From Spirochaetes bacterium GWB1_60_80 (GTDB lineage Bacteria > Spirochaetota > Spirochaetia > Treponematales > UBA12059), in assembly GCA_001829185.1 (NCBI GenBank), contig MIAR01000008.1, positions 1 through 54,482 of the forward strand: a DNA stretch of 54,482 bases, read 5' to 3'. The first letter of the stretch is position 1; every line of letters starts with the position of its first letter. The position numbers were made by a program, and so were the translations under genes. Below the pieces are notes generated by a model. The model ran no database searches. It saw nothing but the letters and a program-made list of their open reading frames with translations, and was not told the DNA's origin. Shown here in pieces: positions 43,414 through 51,512 of the stretch.

Positions 43414-44316
43414 ATGCTGAAACCTCAAAGCCTGAAACTGGCCGGGGCCGACGACACCCCGGACCCGCGCAGCCCGATCGTCGTCTGGGGGCTACCCACC
43501 TCGGCCGGCGGCGGCACCGGCCGGCTGGGCGCCGAAAACGGCCCGGACGAGCTGCGCCGGGCCAGCCACGGCTGGAACTCGCTGCGCACCAGCTCAGGCT
43601 ACCCCTTCGGCGGCGGCGGCGCCATCAGCGACCTCGGGAACCTGAACCTGGACGGCCTGGCGGGCCTGCCCCTGATGGAGCGCATCGAGCGGCACTGCCC
43701 GGTGGCCGGCTGGGAGCGCTTCCTCCTCAGCCTGGGCGGCGACCACTCCATCAGCTACGCCGTGGTCAAAGCCCTGGCCCAAAGTAGCGGCCAGGCGCCC
43801 GGCCTGATCTACTTCGACGCCCACCCGGACACGGTGGACATGGTGGACGGCAACCGCTATTCGCACGCCGCCGTCCTGCGCCGCCTGGTCGATGAAGGCT
43901 GGGTCGACCCGGCGCGCACCCTGCTCATCGGCATCCGCGTGCCCGAGGCGGAGGAAGTCGTCTACCTGGCCAGCCGCCAACTGGCGGTCATCACCCCCTT
44001 TGACATCCTGGAAAAAGGCTTTGGCCACGTCTGGTCGGCTATCCAGCAGCGCATCAACGGCGCCCCGCTCTACCTGTCGCTGGACCTGGACGTCATCGAC
44101 GCCGGCGAAGTGCCTGGCGTGGAAAACCCCGAGCCGGCCGGCCTCTCCAGCCGCGAGCTGTTGTACCTGGTCGACAAACTGGCGCCGCACCTCTGGGGCG
44201 CCGACATCGTCGAGCTGTCGGCGGAATGCGACCCGGCCGGCATCACCGCCAAAACCGCCGCCCGCCTGGCCATCGACATCGTGGGCGGCAAACTGCAGGG
44301 GCTGGGTGGCGGCTGA
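43414..44316 (+). CDS. ureohydrolase (arginase/agmatinase/formimidoylglutamase family)
   Basis: 300 residues. Binuclear manganese-site motifs are in order: FLLSLGGDHSISY, GLIYFDAHPDTVDMVDGNRYSHA and PLYLSLDLDVIDAGEVPGVENPEPAGLS; the last is DxDxxD without the usual Pro. The substrate could be arginine, agmatine or N-formimidoyl-glutamate. Being divergent from gdhA slightly favours formimidoylglutamase (which yields glutamate), but no other hut gene is present. An AAAGGT ribosome site precedes the ATG. Confidence 0.88.
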   Translation: MLKPQSLKLAGADDTPDPRSPIVVWGLPTSAGGGTGRLGAENGPDELRRASHGWNSLRTSSGYPFGGGGAISDLGNLNLDGLAGLPLMERIERHCPVAGWERFLLSLGGDHSISYAVVKALAQSSGQAPGLIYFDAHPDTVDMVDGNRYSHAAVLRRLVDEGWVDPARTLLIGIRVPEAEEVVYLASRQLAVITPFDILEKGFGHVWSAIQQRINGAPLYLSLDLDVIDAGEVPGVENPEPAGLSSRELLYLVDKLAPHLWGADIVELSAECDPAGITAKTAARLAIDIVGGKLQGLGGG

Positions 44317-44338
44317 ATAGACTTGCTGAAAGCCGTTC

Positions 44339-44367
44339 TTGTACGGCCTCCAGACATGGGCTATAGT
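44339..44367 (+). promoter_or_regulatory. promoter of the MntA/HepT remnant
   Basis: TTGTAC (44339-44344), 17 bases, TATAGT (44362-44367), about 50 bases before the TTG start at 44418. Confidence 0.6.
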
Positions 44368-44417
44368 AGAATGAGCTGTATCATCTAATTGCCGGCTTGC
44401 CATAAGAGGAGACTGTT

Positions 44418-44720
44418 TTGCTGCTACACGACGTTGAAGCAACCTTGCAAGAGCTTTCAGGCAAGCTACGGTCATATGGCATTCGCCGGATCGGTATCTT
44501 CGGATCCACCGCCCGCGGAGATCAAACCGCAGCATCTGATTTGGATCTGCTCTTGGAATTCAAAGCAGGGAGCAAGTCCTTTGATTCCTTTATGGATGTA
44601 GTCGAGCTACTGGAGTTGTCATTCCAAGTTCCGCTCGATGTTTTAACGATTGATGCCTTTGAAGGACCAAGACGCGCTCGCGTGCAACGGGCGGCAATCT
44701 ACTATGAAATCGGCGCATGA
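44418..44720 (+). CDS. mntA: MntA-type minimal nucleotidyltransferase antitoxin
   Basis: 100 residues from a TTG start with AGGAGA 6 bases upstream. Polbeta-type nucleotidyltransferase core: RRIGIFGSTARGDQTAASDLDLLLEF, with GS-x-ARG and the D-x-D metal ligands intact, and a third Asp in VPLDVLTID. In MntA/HepT systems this enzyme adds AMP residues to the HepT RNase toxin and silences it. The HepT gene overlaps by 17 bases as usual, but is shortened. Base use here is more AT-rich than in the neighbours, consistent with recent acquisition. Confidence 0.88.
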   Translation: MLLHDVEATLQELSGKLRSYGIRRIGIFGSTARGDQTAASDLDLLLEFKAGSKSFDSFMDVVELLELSFQVPLDVLTIDAFEGPRRARVQRAAIYYEIGA

Positions 44721-44877
44721 CCTTTTAACCGATATTCTAGCGGGCATGCGCGGCCGTCTGATTCATGCCTATGCTGCCGTTGATCATTTTTTGGTTTTCG
44801 ACGTTGTTAAAAACAAAATTCCAGAACTATCGGCGCAGATACAAAAAATTCTTGTTAATCAAGCAAAGATAGACTGA
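44704..44877 (+). CDS. hepT: internally deleted HepT-type HEPN toxin
   Basis: 57 residues where HepT is normally about 110-140. It keeps the very N-terminus (MKSAHDLLTDIL) joined straight to the C-terminal part AGMRGRLIHAYAAVDHFLVFDVVKNKIPELSAQIQKIL. The join is in frame and removes about 50-60 residues covering two of the HEPN helices. The RNase motif R-x4-H-x-Y (RGRLIHAY) survives, with the MntA AMP-acceptor Tyr. Loss of half the four-helix bundle probably abolishes activity, leaving an inactive remnant beside an intact antitoxin. Confidence 0.75.
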   Translation: MKSAHDLLTDILAGMRGRLIHAYAAVDHFLVFDVVKNKIPELSAQIQKILVNQAKID

Positions 44878-44912
44878 CGAGGCGCGCCACAGCGCCTGGA
44901 GCCCAACCCGGC

Positions 44913-45317
44913 CTACTCCCCCGCCGTGGCCCCGCTGACCGCGTCGGCCGGGATCACGCCCGGCGATACGCTGCCGGCCGATCCGGCCGGGCGGGTGTAC
45001 TGCGCCTTGACGCCGGCCCAGACGACGGTGGACACGCCTAATCCGATGGCCAGCAGGCCCAGGACGGCTATCGGCACGAAGGCCGGCCCCGGCCGCCGCC
45101 GCACCAGCCTGGCCCGCAGGGTACAGGTCAGGCCGGCCAAGAGGGCGCAGCCGAAGCTGGCCCCCGGCGCAAAGGTGCAGAGCGACGAATAACCCAGAAC
45201 GTTGGGCCAGGAGGCAGCCGGCCAGGGCCATACCGTCGCCACCGCCCCCAGGCTGAACAACAGGCTCAACCCCAGCAGCGGCGCGTAGGCCGGGCCGTAG
45301 CGCCGGCTTGTACTCAT
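44913..45317 (-). CDS. small membrane protein of unknown function
   Basis: 134 residues. About three hydrophobic segments (YAPLLGLSLLFSLGAVATVW; CTFAPGASFGCALLAGLTCTL; FVPIAVLGLLAIGLGVSTVVWAGV), ending in a Ser/Gly/Ala-rich tail. It has no family match I can name. Start ATG overlaps the stop of the CoA-binding gene by 4 bases, so it is the last gene of that short unit. Confidence 0.55.
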   Translation of the reverse strand: MSTSRRYGPAYAPLLGLSLLFSLGAVATVWPWPAASWPNVLGYSSLCTFAPGASFGCALLAGLTCTLRARLVRRRPGPAFVPIAVLGLLAIGLGVSTVVWAGVKAQYTRPAGSAGSVSPGVIPADAVSGATAGE

Positions 45318-45745
45318 GCCCGCTCCACGCCGGCCAACCAGCCGTGGAAGCGGTGCAAGCCCTTACCCAGGGCCATCATCGGGCAACTGACGGCCACCGT
45401 CATACCCAGACTGCGGCATTCAGCACTCAAGCCTTCGTCGGTCGACTGCCGCGAGTTGAACAGCACCCGTTTGACACCCTTGGCGGCTAGCCGGGCGGCC
45501 AGGCCGTCATTGTGGCGGCGATTGGTCAGCACATAGGCCAATTCCGGCTGGGCCGGCACCGTTTCGATACTGGAGAAGACCTCGACACCATAGTCGCCCT
45601 GATTCGGGTTGACCGGATAGACCTTGGTACCGTGGTCGGTGAAGGCCTGAGCGGCCATGGTACAGAACTCGCGATGCCGGCTGGAGTAACCGATGAATAC
45701 CATTTCTTTGGCCGCGAAAAAGGCGGCCGGTATTTTAATAGCCAT
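45314..45745 (-). CDS. CoA-binding (YccU-like) protein
   Basis: 143 residues from ATG 45745. A single Rossmann-like CoA_binding_2 domain: KEMVFIGYSSRHREFCTMAAQAFTDHGTKVYPVNPNQ, LAYVLTNRRHNDGLAARLAAKGVKRVLFNSRQSTDEG. The strand order and NPNQ motif fit the small YccU/YmdB-like CoA-binding proteins, related to the N-terminal domain of succinyl-CoA synthetase alpha. It starts 5 bases after the thiolase stop, with GGAG inside the thiolase end, linking it to acyl-CoA metabolism. Confidence 0.8.
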   Translation of the reverse strand: MAIKIPAAFFAAKEMVFIGYSSRHREFCTMAAQAFTDHGTKVYPVNPNQGDYGVEVFSSIETVPAQPELAYVLTNRRHNDGLAARLAAKGVKRVLFNSRQSTDEGLSAECRSLGMTVAVSCPMMALGKGLHRFHGWLAGVERA

Positions 45746-45750
45746 ACTGA

Positions 45751-46929
45751 TCAACGCTCCACGCACAGGGCAATGCCCATACCGCCGCCGATACACAACG
45801 TCGCCAAACCCTTCTTGACGTCGCGCTTGATCATCTCGTGGATCAGGCTGATCAGAATGCGCGCGCCGGAGGCGCCGATGGGGTGCCCCAGGGCGATAGC
45901 GCCGCCGTTGACGTTGACGATATCCATGTTAAACTCCAGGTCGCGGGCCACGGCCAGACTCTGGGCGGCAAAGGCTTCGTTGGCCTCAATCAGGCCAAGA
46001 TCGGCCATTTTCCAGCCGGCCTTCTGGAGGGCCAGGCGGACAGCCTCGACCGGGCCGATGCCCATGATGGCCGGATCGCAGCCGTGCCAGCCGTAGGAGG
46101 CGATGCGAGCCAGCGGCTTGAGCCCCTTGGCCTTGACCGCATCGGCGCCGGCCACCACCAGGGCAGCCGCGCCGTCGTTGATGCCGGAGGAGTTGCCGGC
46201 CGTGACTATACCGTCGGCCTTGAAGGCCGGCTTCAGCTTGCCGAGGGCCTCGGCCGTAACGCCTGAGCGCGGGAACTCGTCCACCTGGAAGATGATCGGG
46301 TCGCCCTTGCGCTGTGGCATCACCACCGGCGCAATCTCGTCCTTAAAGCGACCGGACTTGAGGGCGGCCTCGGCCTTGTTCTGGCTGGCGGCCGAAAAGG
46401 CGTCCAACTCGGCGCGGGTCAGGTTATATTTCTGGGCCAGGTTTTCGGCCGTGATGCCCATATGGTAGCCGTTGAAAATGTCGGTCAGGCCTTCGTAGAT
46501 CATGGAGTCGATCAGCTCGCCGTTGCCCATGCGGTAGCCGGTGCGGGCCTGCTTCAGGATGTAGGGGGCTAGGCTCATGTTCTCGGTGCCGCCGGCCACT
46601 ACTATAGAAGAATCGCCGGCCTTGATGGCCTGGGCGGCCGCGGCCACCGAGCGCAGGCCGGAACCGCAGACCATGTTCAGGGTCATGGCGGTCCGTTCCT
46701 GCGGCAACCCGGCGCGGATGGCTACCTGGCGGGCCACGTTCTGGCCCAGGCCGGACTGCAGCACGCAGCCGAGCAGCACCTCGTCGACATCGGCCGGATT
46801 GACCCCGGCCCGCTCCAAAGCGGCCTTGACCGCGATGGCGCCCAGCTCGGCGGCGCCGACGTTGGCCAAAGCGCCGCTGAAACTGCCGATGGCCGTACGG
46901 GCCGCGCCTGCGATAAATACTTCACTCAT
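45751..46929 (-). CDS. atoB: acetyl-CoA C-acetyltransferase (thiolase)
   Basis: 392 residues, complete. Nucleophile Cys in [19 protein letters not shown], His in [15 protein letters not shown]...[21 protein letters not shown], and the C-terminal Cys in [19 protein letters not shown]. Catalyses acetyl-CoA + acetyl-CoA to acetoacetyl-CoA and its reverse. Together with the CoA-transferase subunits immediately upstream it forms an acetoacetate/short-chain acyl-CoA module. GGAG precedes the ATG. Confidence 0.95.
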   Translation of the reverse strand: MSEVFIAGAARTAIGSFSGALANVGAAELGAIAVKAALERAGVNPADVDEVLLGCVLQSGLGQNVARQVAIRAGLPQERTAMTLNMVCGSGLRSVAAAAQAIKAGDSSIVVAGGTENMSLAPYILKQARTGYRMGNGELIDSMIYEGLTDIFNGYHMGITAENLAQKYNLTRAELDAFSAASQNKAEAALKSGRFKDEIAPVVMPQRKGDPIIFQVDEFPRSGVTAEALGKLKPAFKADGIVTAGNSSGINDGAAALVVAGADAVKAKGLKPLARIASYGWHGCDPAIMGIGPVEAVRLALQKAGWKMADLGLIEANEAFAAQSLAVARDLEFNMDIVNVNGGAIALGHPIGASGARILISLIHEMIKRDVKKGLATLCIGGGMGIALCVER

Positions 46930-47025
46930 GGTACGCTCCTTTTTTATCGTCCGCCGGGCCGCCGGCTTGAGGCAGCGGTCCGGAATAAATCCTTACATAA
47001 AGCCGGCGCCGAGGCTGGCTCAGGC

Positions 47026-47130
47026 GCAGCCTTCCTCAGGCGGCCAGGCTGAGCTTGGCCTTCCTGCGGCAGCCGGTCGCTTACAGGGCTAAACCGTTTT
47101 ACTTGCAGCCTTCCTCAGGCGGCCAAGCTT
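47026..47130 (-). repeat. short duplication of the atoA 3' end
   Basis: GCAGCCTTCCTCAGGCGGCCA at 47105-47125 (the WPPEEGC codons of atoA) recurs exactly, all 21 bases, at 47026-47046. Between them AGCTTGGCC (47052-47060) is the inverse of GGCCAAGCT (47121-47129), so gene tail, inverted start and tail copy follow in the same order as at ychF and 34506, but without the shared GGCGCGCACG motif. Confidence 0.65.
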
Positions 47131-47779
47131 TGCAGTCCTGGCGCACCACTACGTCGGCGTCGGTGTGGGCTAGGATCCAGTCCGGCGTGTAGGGCGGGAA
47201 GTACTCGGCCAGGTGGAAGCGGCCGCCCAGCACCTCAAAGTAGCCGACGTCGGTGACGACGATGTTGACCTCGTTGGCGGCGGTCAGGGGCAGACTGCAG
47301 CGGCGCTTCAGCTTGCTTGTACCCGACTTTTCCAGGTGGGTGGTGGCGGCGATGACGACGCGCGAGCCGGTAGTCAGGTCCATGGCGCCGCCCATGCCGG
47401 GCACCATCTTGCCGGGTATCTTGTAGTTGGCCAAATTGCCTTCCTGGTCGGTCTCCAGCACGCCCAGCACCGTGTAGTCGACGTGGCCGCCGCGGATGAT
47501 GCCGAAGCTGGTGGCTGAGTCGAAGAAGGCGCCGCCGCTCAGGATGGTGACCGGCATGGCGCCGGCGTTGGTCAGGTCCTTGTCGGCCTGGCCGGGCTGC
47601 GGCGCCGGCCCCAGGCCGATCAGGCCGTTCTCGGACTGCAGGATGACGGTGACGTCGGCCGGCACGAAGTTGCCCACTAGCGTGGGCAGGCCGATGCCCA
47701 GATTGACCACCTCGCCGGTCTGGAAAATGCGGGCGATGCGGCGGGCGATGATTTCCTTGTTTTCCTGGTATTCGATCAT
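47099..47779 (-). CDS. atoA: 3-oxoacid/acetate CoA-transferase subunit B
   Basis: 226 residues. Family I CoA-transferase beta subunit with the catalytic Glu in VILQSENGLIGLGP, plus VNLGIGLPTLVGNFVP, VDYTVLGVLETDQEGNLANYKIPGKMVPGMGGAMDL and TDVGYFEV. Moves CoA between acyl-CoAs and free acids such as acetoacetate or butyrate; exact specificity is not readable. Its start overlaps the subunit A stop by 4 bases (ATGA). The 3' end is partly duplicated downstream. Confidence 0.95.
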   Translation of the reverse strand: MIEYQENKEIIARRIARIFQTGEVVNLGIGLPTLVGNFVPADVTVILQSENGLIGLGPAPQPGQADKDLTNAGAMPVTILSGGAFFDSATSFGIIRGGHVDYTVLGVLETDQEGNLANYKIPGKMVPGMGGAMDLTTGSRVVIAATTHLEKSGTSKLKRRCSLPLTAANEVNIVVTDVGYFEVLGGRFHLAEYFPPYTPDWILAHTDADVVVRQDCKAWPPEEGCK

Positions 47780-48468
47780 GTGGCCGCTCCTGTGATCACG
47801 AGGTAATCGACGAAGATACTGGGCGTGTGCACCTGGTCGGGGTCGATCTGGCCGATCTCCACCAGTTCCTCCACTTCGGCGATGACCAGCTTGCAGGCCG
47901 TGGCCATCAGCGGGTTAAAATTGCGCGCCGTCTTGGCGTACTGCAGGTTGCCGGCCTTGTCGCCCTTGCGGGCCTTGACCAGGGCGACGTCGCCGGGCAG
48001 CGGCTCTTCCAGCAGGTAGACCTTGCTGCCGACGGTCAGCTTCTGCTTACCGATCTCCACCTCGGTCCCCAGGCCGGTGGGGGTCAGGATGCCGCCCAGG
48101 CCGGCGCCGGCGGCGCGCACCCGCTCGGCCAGGGTGCCCTGCGGCACCAGCAGCACCTCGGTCTCGCCTGAGTTCATCTGGCGCTGCGTCTCCGGGTTGG
48201 TGCCGATGTGCGAGGCGATAATCTTGCGCGCCAGTTTGGCCTTGATGAGCGGCGCGATGGACGTGAACTTGCCCTTGGCCTCGTCATGCAGGCCGGAATC
48301 GTTGCAGACCAGCGTCAGCTCGCGCGGCGCTTGAGCGCCCCGGGCGACGATGGCGGCGATGACTGAGTCCGGCGAGCCGCAGTTGATGAAGCCGCCCACC
48401 TGAACCACATCGCCGGACTTGACCAGGGCAGCCGCCTCGGCCGCCGTGATAATCGGTTTCTTGATCAC
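47776..48468 (-). CDS. atoD: 3-oxoacid/acetate CoA-transferase subunit A
   Basis: 230 residues from a GTG at 48468, which has GGAGG five bases upstream; the frame continues to 48507 without such a site. N-terminal KKPIITAAEAAALVKSGDVVQVGGFINCGSP and the CoA-transferase alpha fold follow (ELTLVCNDSGL, ASHIGTNPETQRQMNSGETEVLLVPQGTLAERVRAAGAGLGGILTPTGLGTEV). First gene of the atoD-atoA-atoB-CoA-binding-membrane-protein unit. Confidence 0.94.
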   Translation of the reverse strand: MIKKPIITAAEAAALVKSGDVVQVGGFINCGSPDSVIAAIVARGAQAPRELTLVCNDSGLHDEAKGKFTSIAPLIKAKLARKIIASHIGTNPETQRQMNSGETEVLLVPQGTLAERVRAAGAGLGGILTPTGLGTEVEIGKQKLTVGSKVYLLEEPLPGDVALVKARKGDKAGNLQYAKTARNFNPLMATACKLVIAEVEELVEIGQIDPDQVHTPSIFVDYLVITGAAT

Positions 48469-48647
48469 CTGTACCTCCGGAGGCCCGGGGCGTCGCGGGA
48501 AGGACAATCACCGTTGCGCGCCAGCCAAGCCATTTCCTAAAACGTATAATATTCCATTTCAAATCGACACCATGTCCGGCCGCGCGGTATCTGCCCGGCC
48601 GGAGCCGAGTCAGTATAGCACGCTTTTCTGGGCAGGTGAAGCGCTTC

Positions 48648-49583
48648 TCAGTGCAGGCAGAACCCGGACCAGATCGGATCGTACAGCCGGCTGCTGGCCA
48701 GGCGCGACACCTGATCGGCGCTCAGATGGAGCAAAGGCAGTCCCAGGGTTTCCGCCGCCGGCACGGCTTCAAGACCAGGCCACAGTACCAGGCAAGCCAC
48801 CGCGGCCTGGCCGGCGGCTGACCGCCATAACTCGGACGCGTCGCCCGCGCCCGGCAGCAGCACCAGAAAGACGGTGCCGTTTTTAATCAGTAGCCGCCAA
48901 GTGGCCGCCGCGGCCGTTCCGTCCGGTGCCGGCAGGGCGTGGTAACCCTTGCCAGTCAGCAGGCCTTCGACGCGGTCCGCCAGCCCCGGATTCGGCACGG
49001 CGGGCGGAATGGACGTGGCGCGGCTCTGCACCGGGAGCGACTCGGCCGCCGGCGAACAGATAGTAGCGGCCGCCGGCGCTGCGGCAGGCGTGGCTGCTGG
49101 CTGGCGGACCGGTGCCGCCGGTGGTGCGGCCTCGCGTGGTCCGGCCACCTCGATTTGCCCGGCCGGGGCTTCAAACCCGCCGCGGTCGGCGGCATCGGAC
49201 TGGTTGGCAAACGCCGCGGCCGTGGGCAGTCGGGCCGCCACCACCAGCAAGCGCTGGGTCCAGCCGGCCCAAAAGTCCGGCAGATTGGCCAGCCGGATCA
49301 GCCGGCCCTCGTCCGCGAAAGCCGGCACGCTAGCTGCCTCCAGCCGCTGCCGGATGACCTGGTCGAGATAAAACAGGCGGTCGTGCAGTTCCGCTTCCGG
49401 CAGCTGCCCGGCGGCCGCCTGCTGGCGCAGCTCGGCCAGGAATTCCTGCACAAACTGCGTCAGCGAAGCGTCATGGACCGGATCAGGTTCCACAAACAGC
49501 GTTGAGCTGCTGCCCTTGGTATATTTCTTGCCGAAGGCGTACACCACAAAACCCAGAACGATCAGGCCAACCAGCAATTCCAT
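48648..49583 (-). CDS. membrane-anchored protein with Pro/Ala linker, unknown function
   Basis: 311 residues from ATG 49583, which has GGAGG 7 bases upstream. One N-terminal TM (MELLVGLIVLGFVVYAFGKK), a helical domain (about 45-130; ASLTQFVQEFLAELRQQAAAGQLPEAELHDRLFYLDQVIRQRLE), a long Ala/Pro linker (about 140-205) and a C-terminal alpha/beta domain (ADRVEGLLTGKGYHALPAPDG...WRLLIKNGTVFLVLLPGAGD...ACLVLWPGLEAVPAAETLGLPLLHLS). The last part loosely recalls restriction-endonuclease-like folds, but catalytic residues are not evident. Not assigned to a family. Confidence 0.6.
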   Translation of the reverse strand: MELLVGLIVLGFVVYAFGKKYTKGSSSTLFVEPDPVHDASLTQFVQEFLAELRQQAAAGQLPEAELHDRLFYLDQVIRQRLEAASVPAFADEGRLIRLANLPDFWAGWTQRLLVVAARLPTAAAFANQSDAADRGGFEAPAGQIEVAGPREAAPPAAPVRQPAATPAAAPAAATICSPAAESLPVQSRATSIPPAVPNPGLADRVEGLLTGKGYHALPAPDGTAAAATWRLLIKNGTVFLVLLPGAGDASELWRSAAGQAAVACLVLWPGLEAVPAAETLGLPLLHLSADQVSRLASSRLYDPIWSGFCLH

Positions 49584-49682
49584 GTCAACTCCTCCACCGG
49601 CCACTGGCCTAAAACAATGACCGGCCGTACGGCCCCTACTCTAACACAGCCCCGCTGCTCATGCAAACCGGCGGCCTGGCAA

Positions 49683-49713
49683 CAAAAAATCAACCCCGGC
49701 CAGGCGGCCGGGG
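49683..49713 (-). terminator. rho-independent terminator of nhaC
   Basis: Minus-strand CCCCGGCC-GCCT-GGCCGGGG (perfect 8-bp stem) followed by TTGATTTTTT, 25 bases after the stop. Confidence 0.85.
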
Positions 49714-49737
49714 CTGTTATCTCAGGTCAAGCGAAGA

Positions 49738-51375
49738 TCAGTCCGCTTTGTAGTTCTTGACGCCGAACCAGATCGGCAGCAGGTAAATACCGGCCACGAA
49801 CAAGGCCAGGGTAGTTATCAGGCCGACGATGGCGTTGAAGCCGGCCACGCTGGCCACGATGGTGCCGATACCGGCGCAGATGGCCACGAAGACCGCATAG
49901 GGGATCTGGGTAGCAACGTGCTCCAGGTGCGGGCAGGCCGCGCCGGTAGACGACAGGATGGTGGTATCGGAGATCGGGGAACAATGGTCGCCGAAGACCG
50001 AGCCGCCCAGGACGGCGCCGATCGACAGGGCCGTAACATTGAGGACAGCGTTCGGGTCCATGCCGGCGGCGCGGGCCAGGGTGATGACCACCGGCAGGGT
50101 GATCGGCACCATGATGCCCATCGTGCCCCAGCTGGTGCCGGCCGCGAAGGAAATCAGGCAAGAGATGATGAAAACGATGATCGGTACCAGGGCCAACGGG
50201 AAGTTGCCGTTGACCACAAATTCCGAAACAAAACTAGACATGCCCACGCCGCCGTCGGCCGGGCTACTCTTGATGATGCCGGAAATGCCCCAGGCCAGGG
50301 TCAGGATGGTAACGGCCGGGGTCATGGCCTTGAAGCCGTCCAACAGGGCTTCGCCGCCGGTGCTCAGCTTGATCAGGCCGCGGATCAGGAAGTAGATATA
50401 CGCGAAGGCCAAGGAGATGACCGAGGCATACATCAGGGCGGCTGACGAGTCGCAATTATTGAAGGCTACGTCGAAGGGAGTCGCGGCCATGGCGGCGCCA
50501 AGCGTGGCGGCGTCACCGGAGGCGACCTGGCCCAGCCAGAACTGGAGCGGGAAGAACATCAGGGCGATAAAGATGAAGGCCAGAATCGGGATGACGAAAT
50601 CGCGGGCCTTGGCCTTGCCGGCGTCGTGGGCCTTGGACTCGACCTGGGCAACGATGGCGCCGTACTTCTTCTCGTAGAACAAGCCGTCGCCGTTCTCGGC
50701 GCGGGCCTCGGAGCGGGCCATCGGGCCGAAATCTTTGTGCGTCAGGGTGATGAAGACCACCATGAAGACGGCGAAGATGGCATAGAGGTTGAACGGCAGG
50801 GAGCGCATGAACATGGCCTGGGTGGTAACGCCCAGCGAGTCGAACTCGGCGCCGCTGAACTGGCCCATGACGTAGACAACCCAGGTGGACAGCGGGGCCA
50901 GGATGGCGACCGGCGCGGCGGTCGAGTCCAGGATGTAGGCCAGCTTGGCGCGGCTGATCTTCTTGGCGTCTGTCAGCGGCCGCATGCAGGTGCCGATGGT
51001 CAGGCTGTTAAAATAGTCGTCAAAGAAAATTAAAATGCCAAAAACCCAGGTAAAAAGCAGGGCGCCGGTCTTGGTCTTGATCTTCTTGGAGGCCCAGTCG
51101 CCCAAGGCGTAGGCCGAGCCGCTCTTGGACAGCAAGCCGACCATCATGCCCAAGAGGATGGTGAACAGCACAATGCGGATGCTCCAACCGTCAGCCAAAG
51201 TATCGGCGATGCGGTCGGATACCATCAGGAAGGCGGTGAAGGGATTACCGCCGGCCACAATCAAGGCGCCGGACAGGATGCCGACAAACAGCGATACGAT
51301 CACGTCCTTGGTCAGGACCGCGAGCAGGATCGTCAGAATCGGTGGAATCAGGGAAAGCAGACCAAAATGTTCCAT
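49738..51375 (-). CDS. nhaC: NhaC-family Na+/H+ antiporter
   Basis: 545 residues with about twelve TM helices. Family landmarks: LLAVLTKDVIVSLFVGILSGALIV, FFDDYFNSLTIGTCMRPLTDAKKISRAKLAYILDSTAAPVAILAPLSTW, AAGTSWGTMGIMVPITLP and GGSVFGDHCSPISDTTILSSTGAACPHLEHV. The FGDHCSPISDTT loop is the conserved transport signature. Uses ion gradients for Na+/H+ (or malate-lactate-like) exchange; within this subfamily the substrate is not certain. It has its own promoter (51423-51451) and terminator. Confidence 0.93.
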   Translation of the reverse strand: MEHFGLLSLIPPILTILLAVLTKDVIVSLFVGILSGALIVAGGNPFTAFLMVSDRIADTLADGWSIRIVLFTILLGMMVGLLSKSGSAYALGDWASKKIKTKTGALLFTWVFGILIFFDDYFNSLTIGTCMRPLTDAKKISRAKLAYILDSTAAPVAILAPLSTWVVYVMGQFSGAEFDSLGVTTQAMFMRSLPFNLYAIFAVFMVVFITLTHKDFGPMARSEARAENGDGLFYEKKYGAIVAQVESKAHDAGKAKARDFVIPILAFIFIALMFFPLQFWLGQVASGDAATLGAAMAATPFDVAFNNCDSSAALMYASVISLAFAYIYFLIRGLIKLSTGGEALLDGFKAMTPAVTILTLAWGISGIIKSSPADGGVGMSSFVSEFVVNGNFPLALVPIIVFIISCLISFAAGTSWGTMGIMVPITLPVVITLARAAGMDPNAVLNVTALSIGAVLGGSVFGDHCSPISDTTILSSTGAACPHLEHVATQIPYAVFVAICAGIGTIVASVAGFNAIVGLITTLALFVAGIYLLPIWFGVKNYKAD

Positions 51376-51422
51376 ACAGGGAGCCTCCTTGGAATTATGC
51401 GTGCCGCGAGGGGCACGCCAGG

Positions 51423-51451
51423 ATTATCCACCCGTTTATCCGATTTGGCAA
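51423..51451 (-). promoter_or_regulatory. nhaC promoter
   Basis: Minus-strand TTGCCA (51451-51446), 17 bases, GATAAT (51428-51423), about 50 bases before the ATG. Confidence 0.55.
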
Positions 51452-51464
51452 TCGTTTTGGCAAT

Positions 51465-51488
51465 AAAAAAAGCCCGACACCTCGGGCT
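51465..51488 (-). terminator. rho-independent terminator of the acyl-CoA synthetase gene
   Basis: Minus-strand AGCCCGA-GGTG-TCGGGCT followed by seven T, 25 bases after the stop. Confidence 0.88.
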
Positions 51489-51512
51489 GTAGCGGCCAAA
51501 AACGGCTATACC

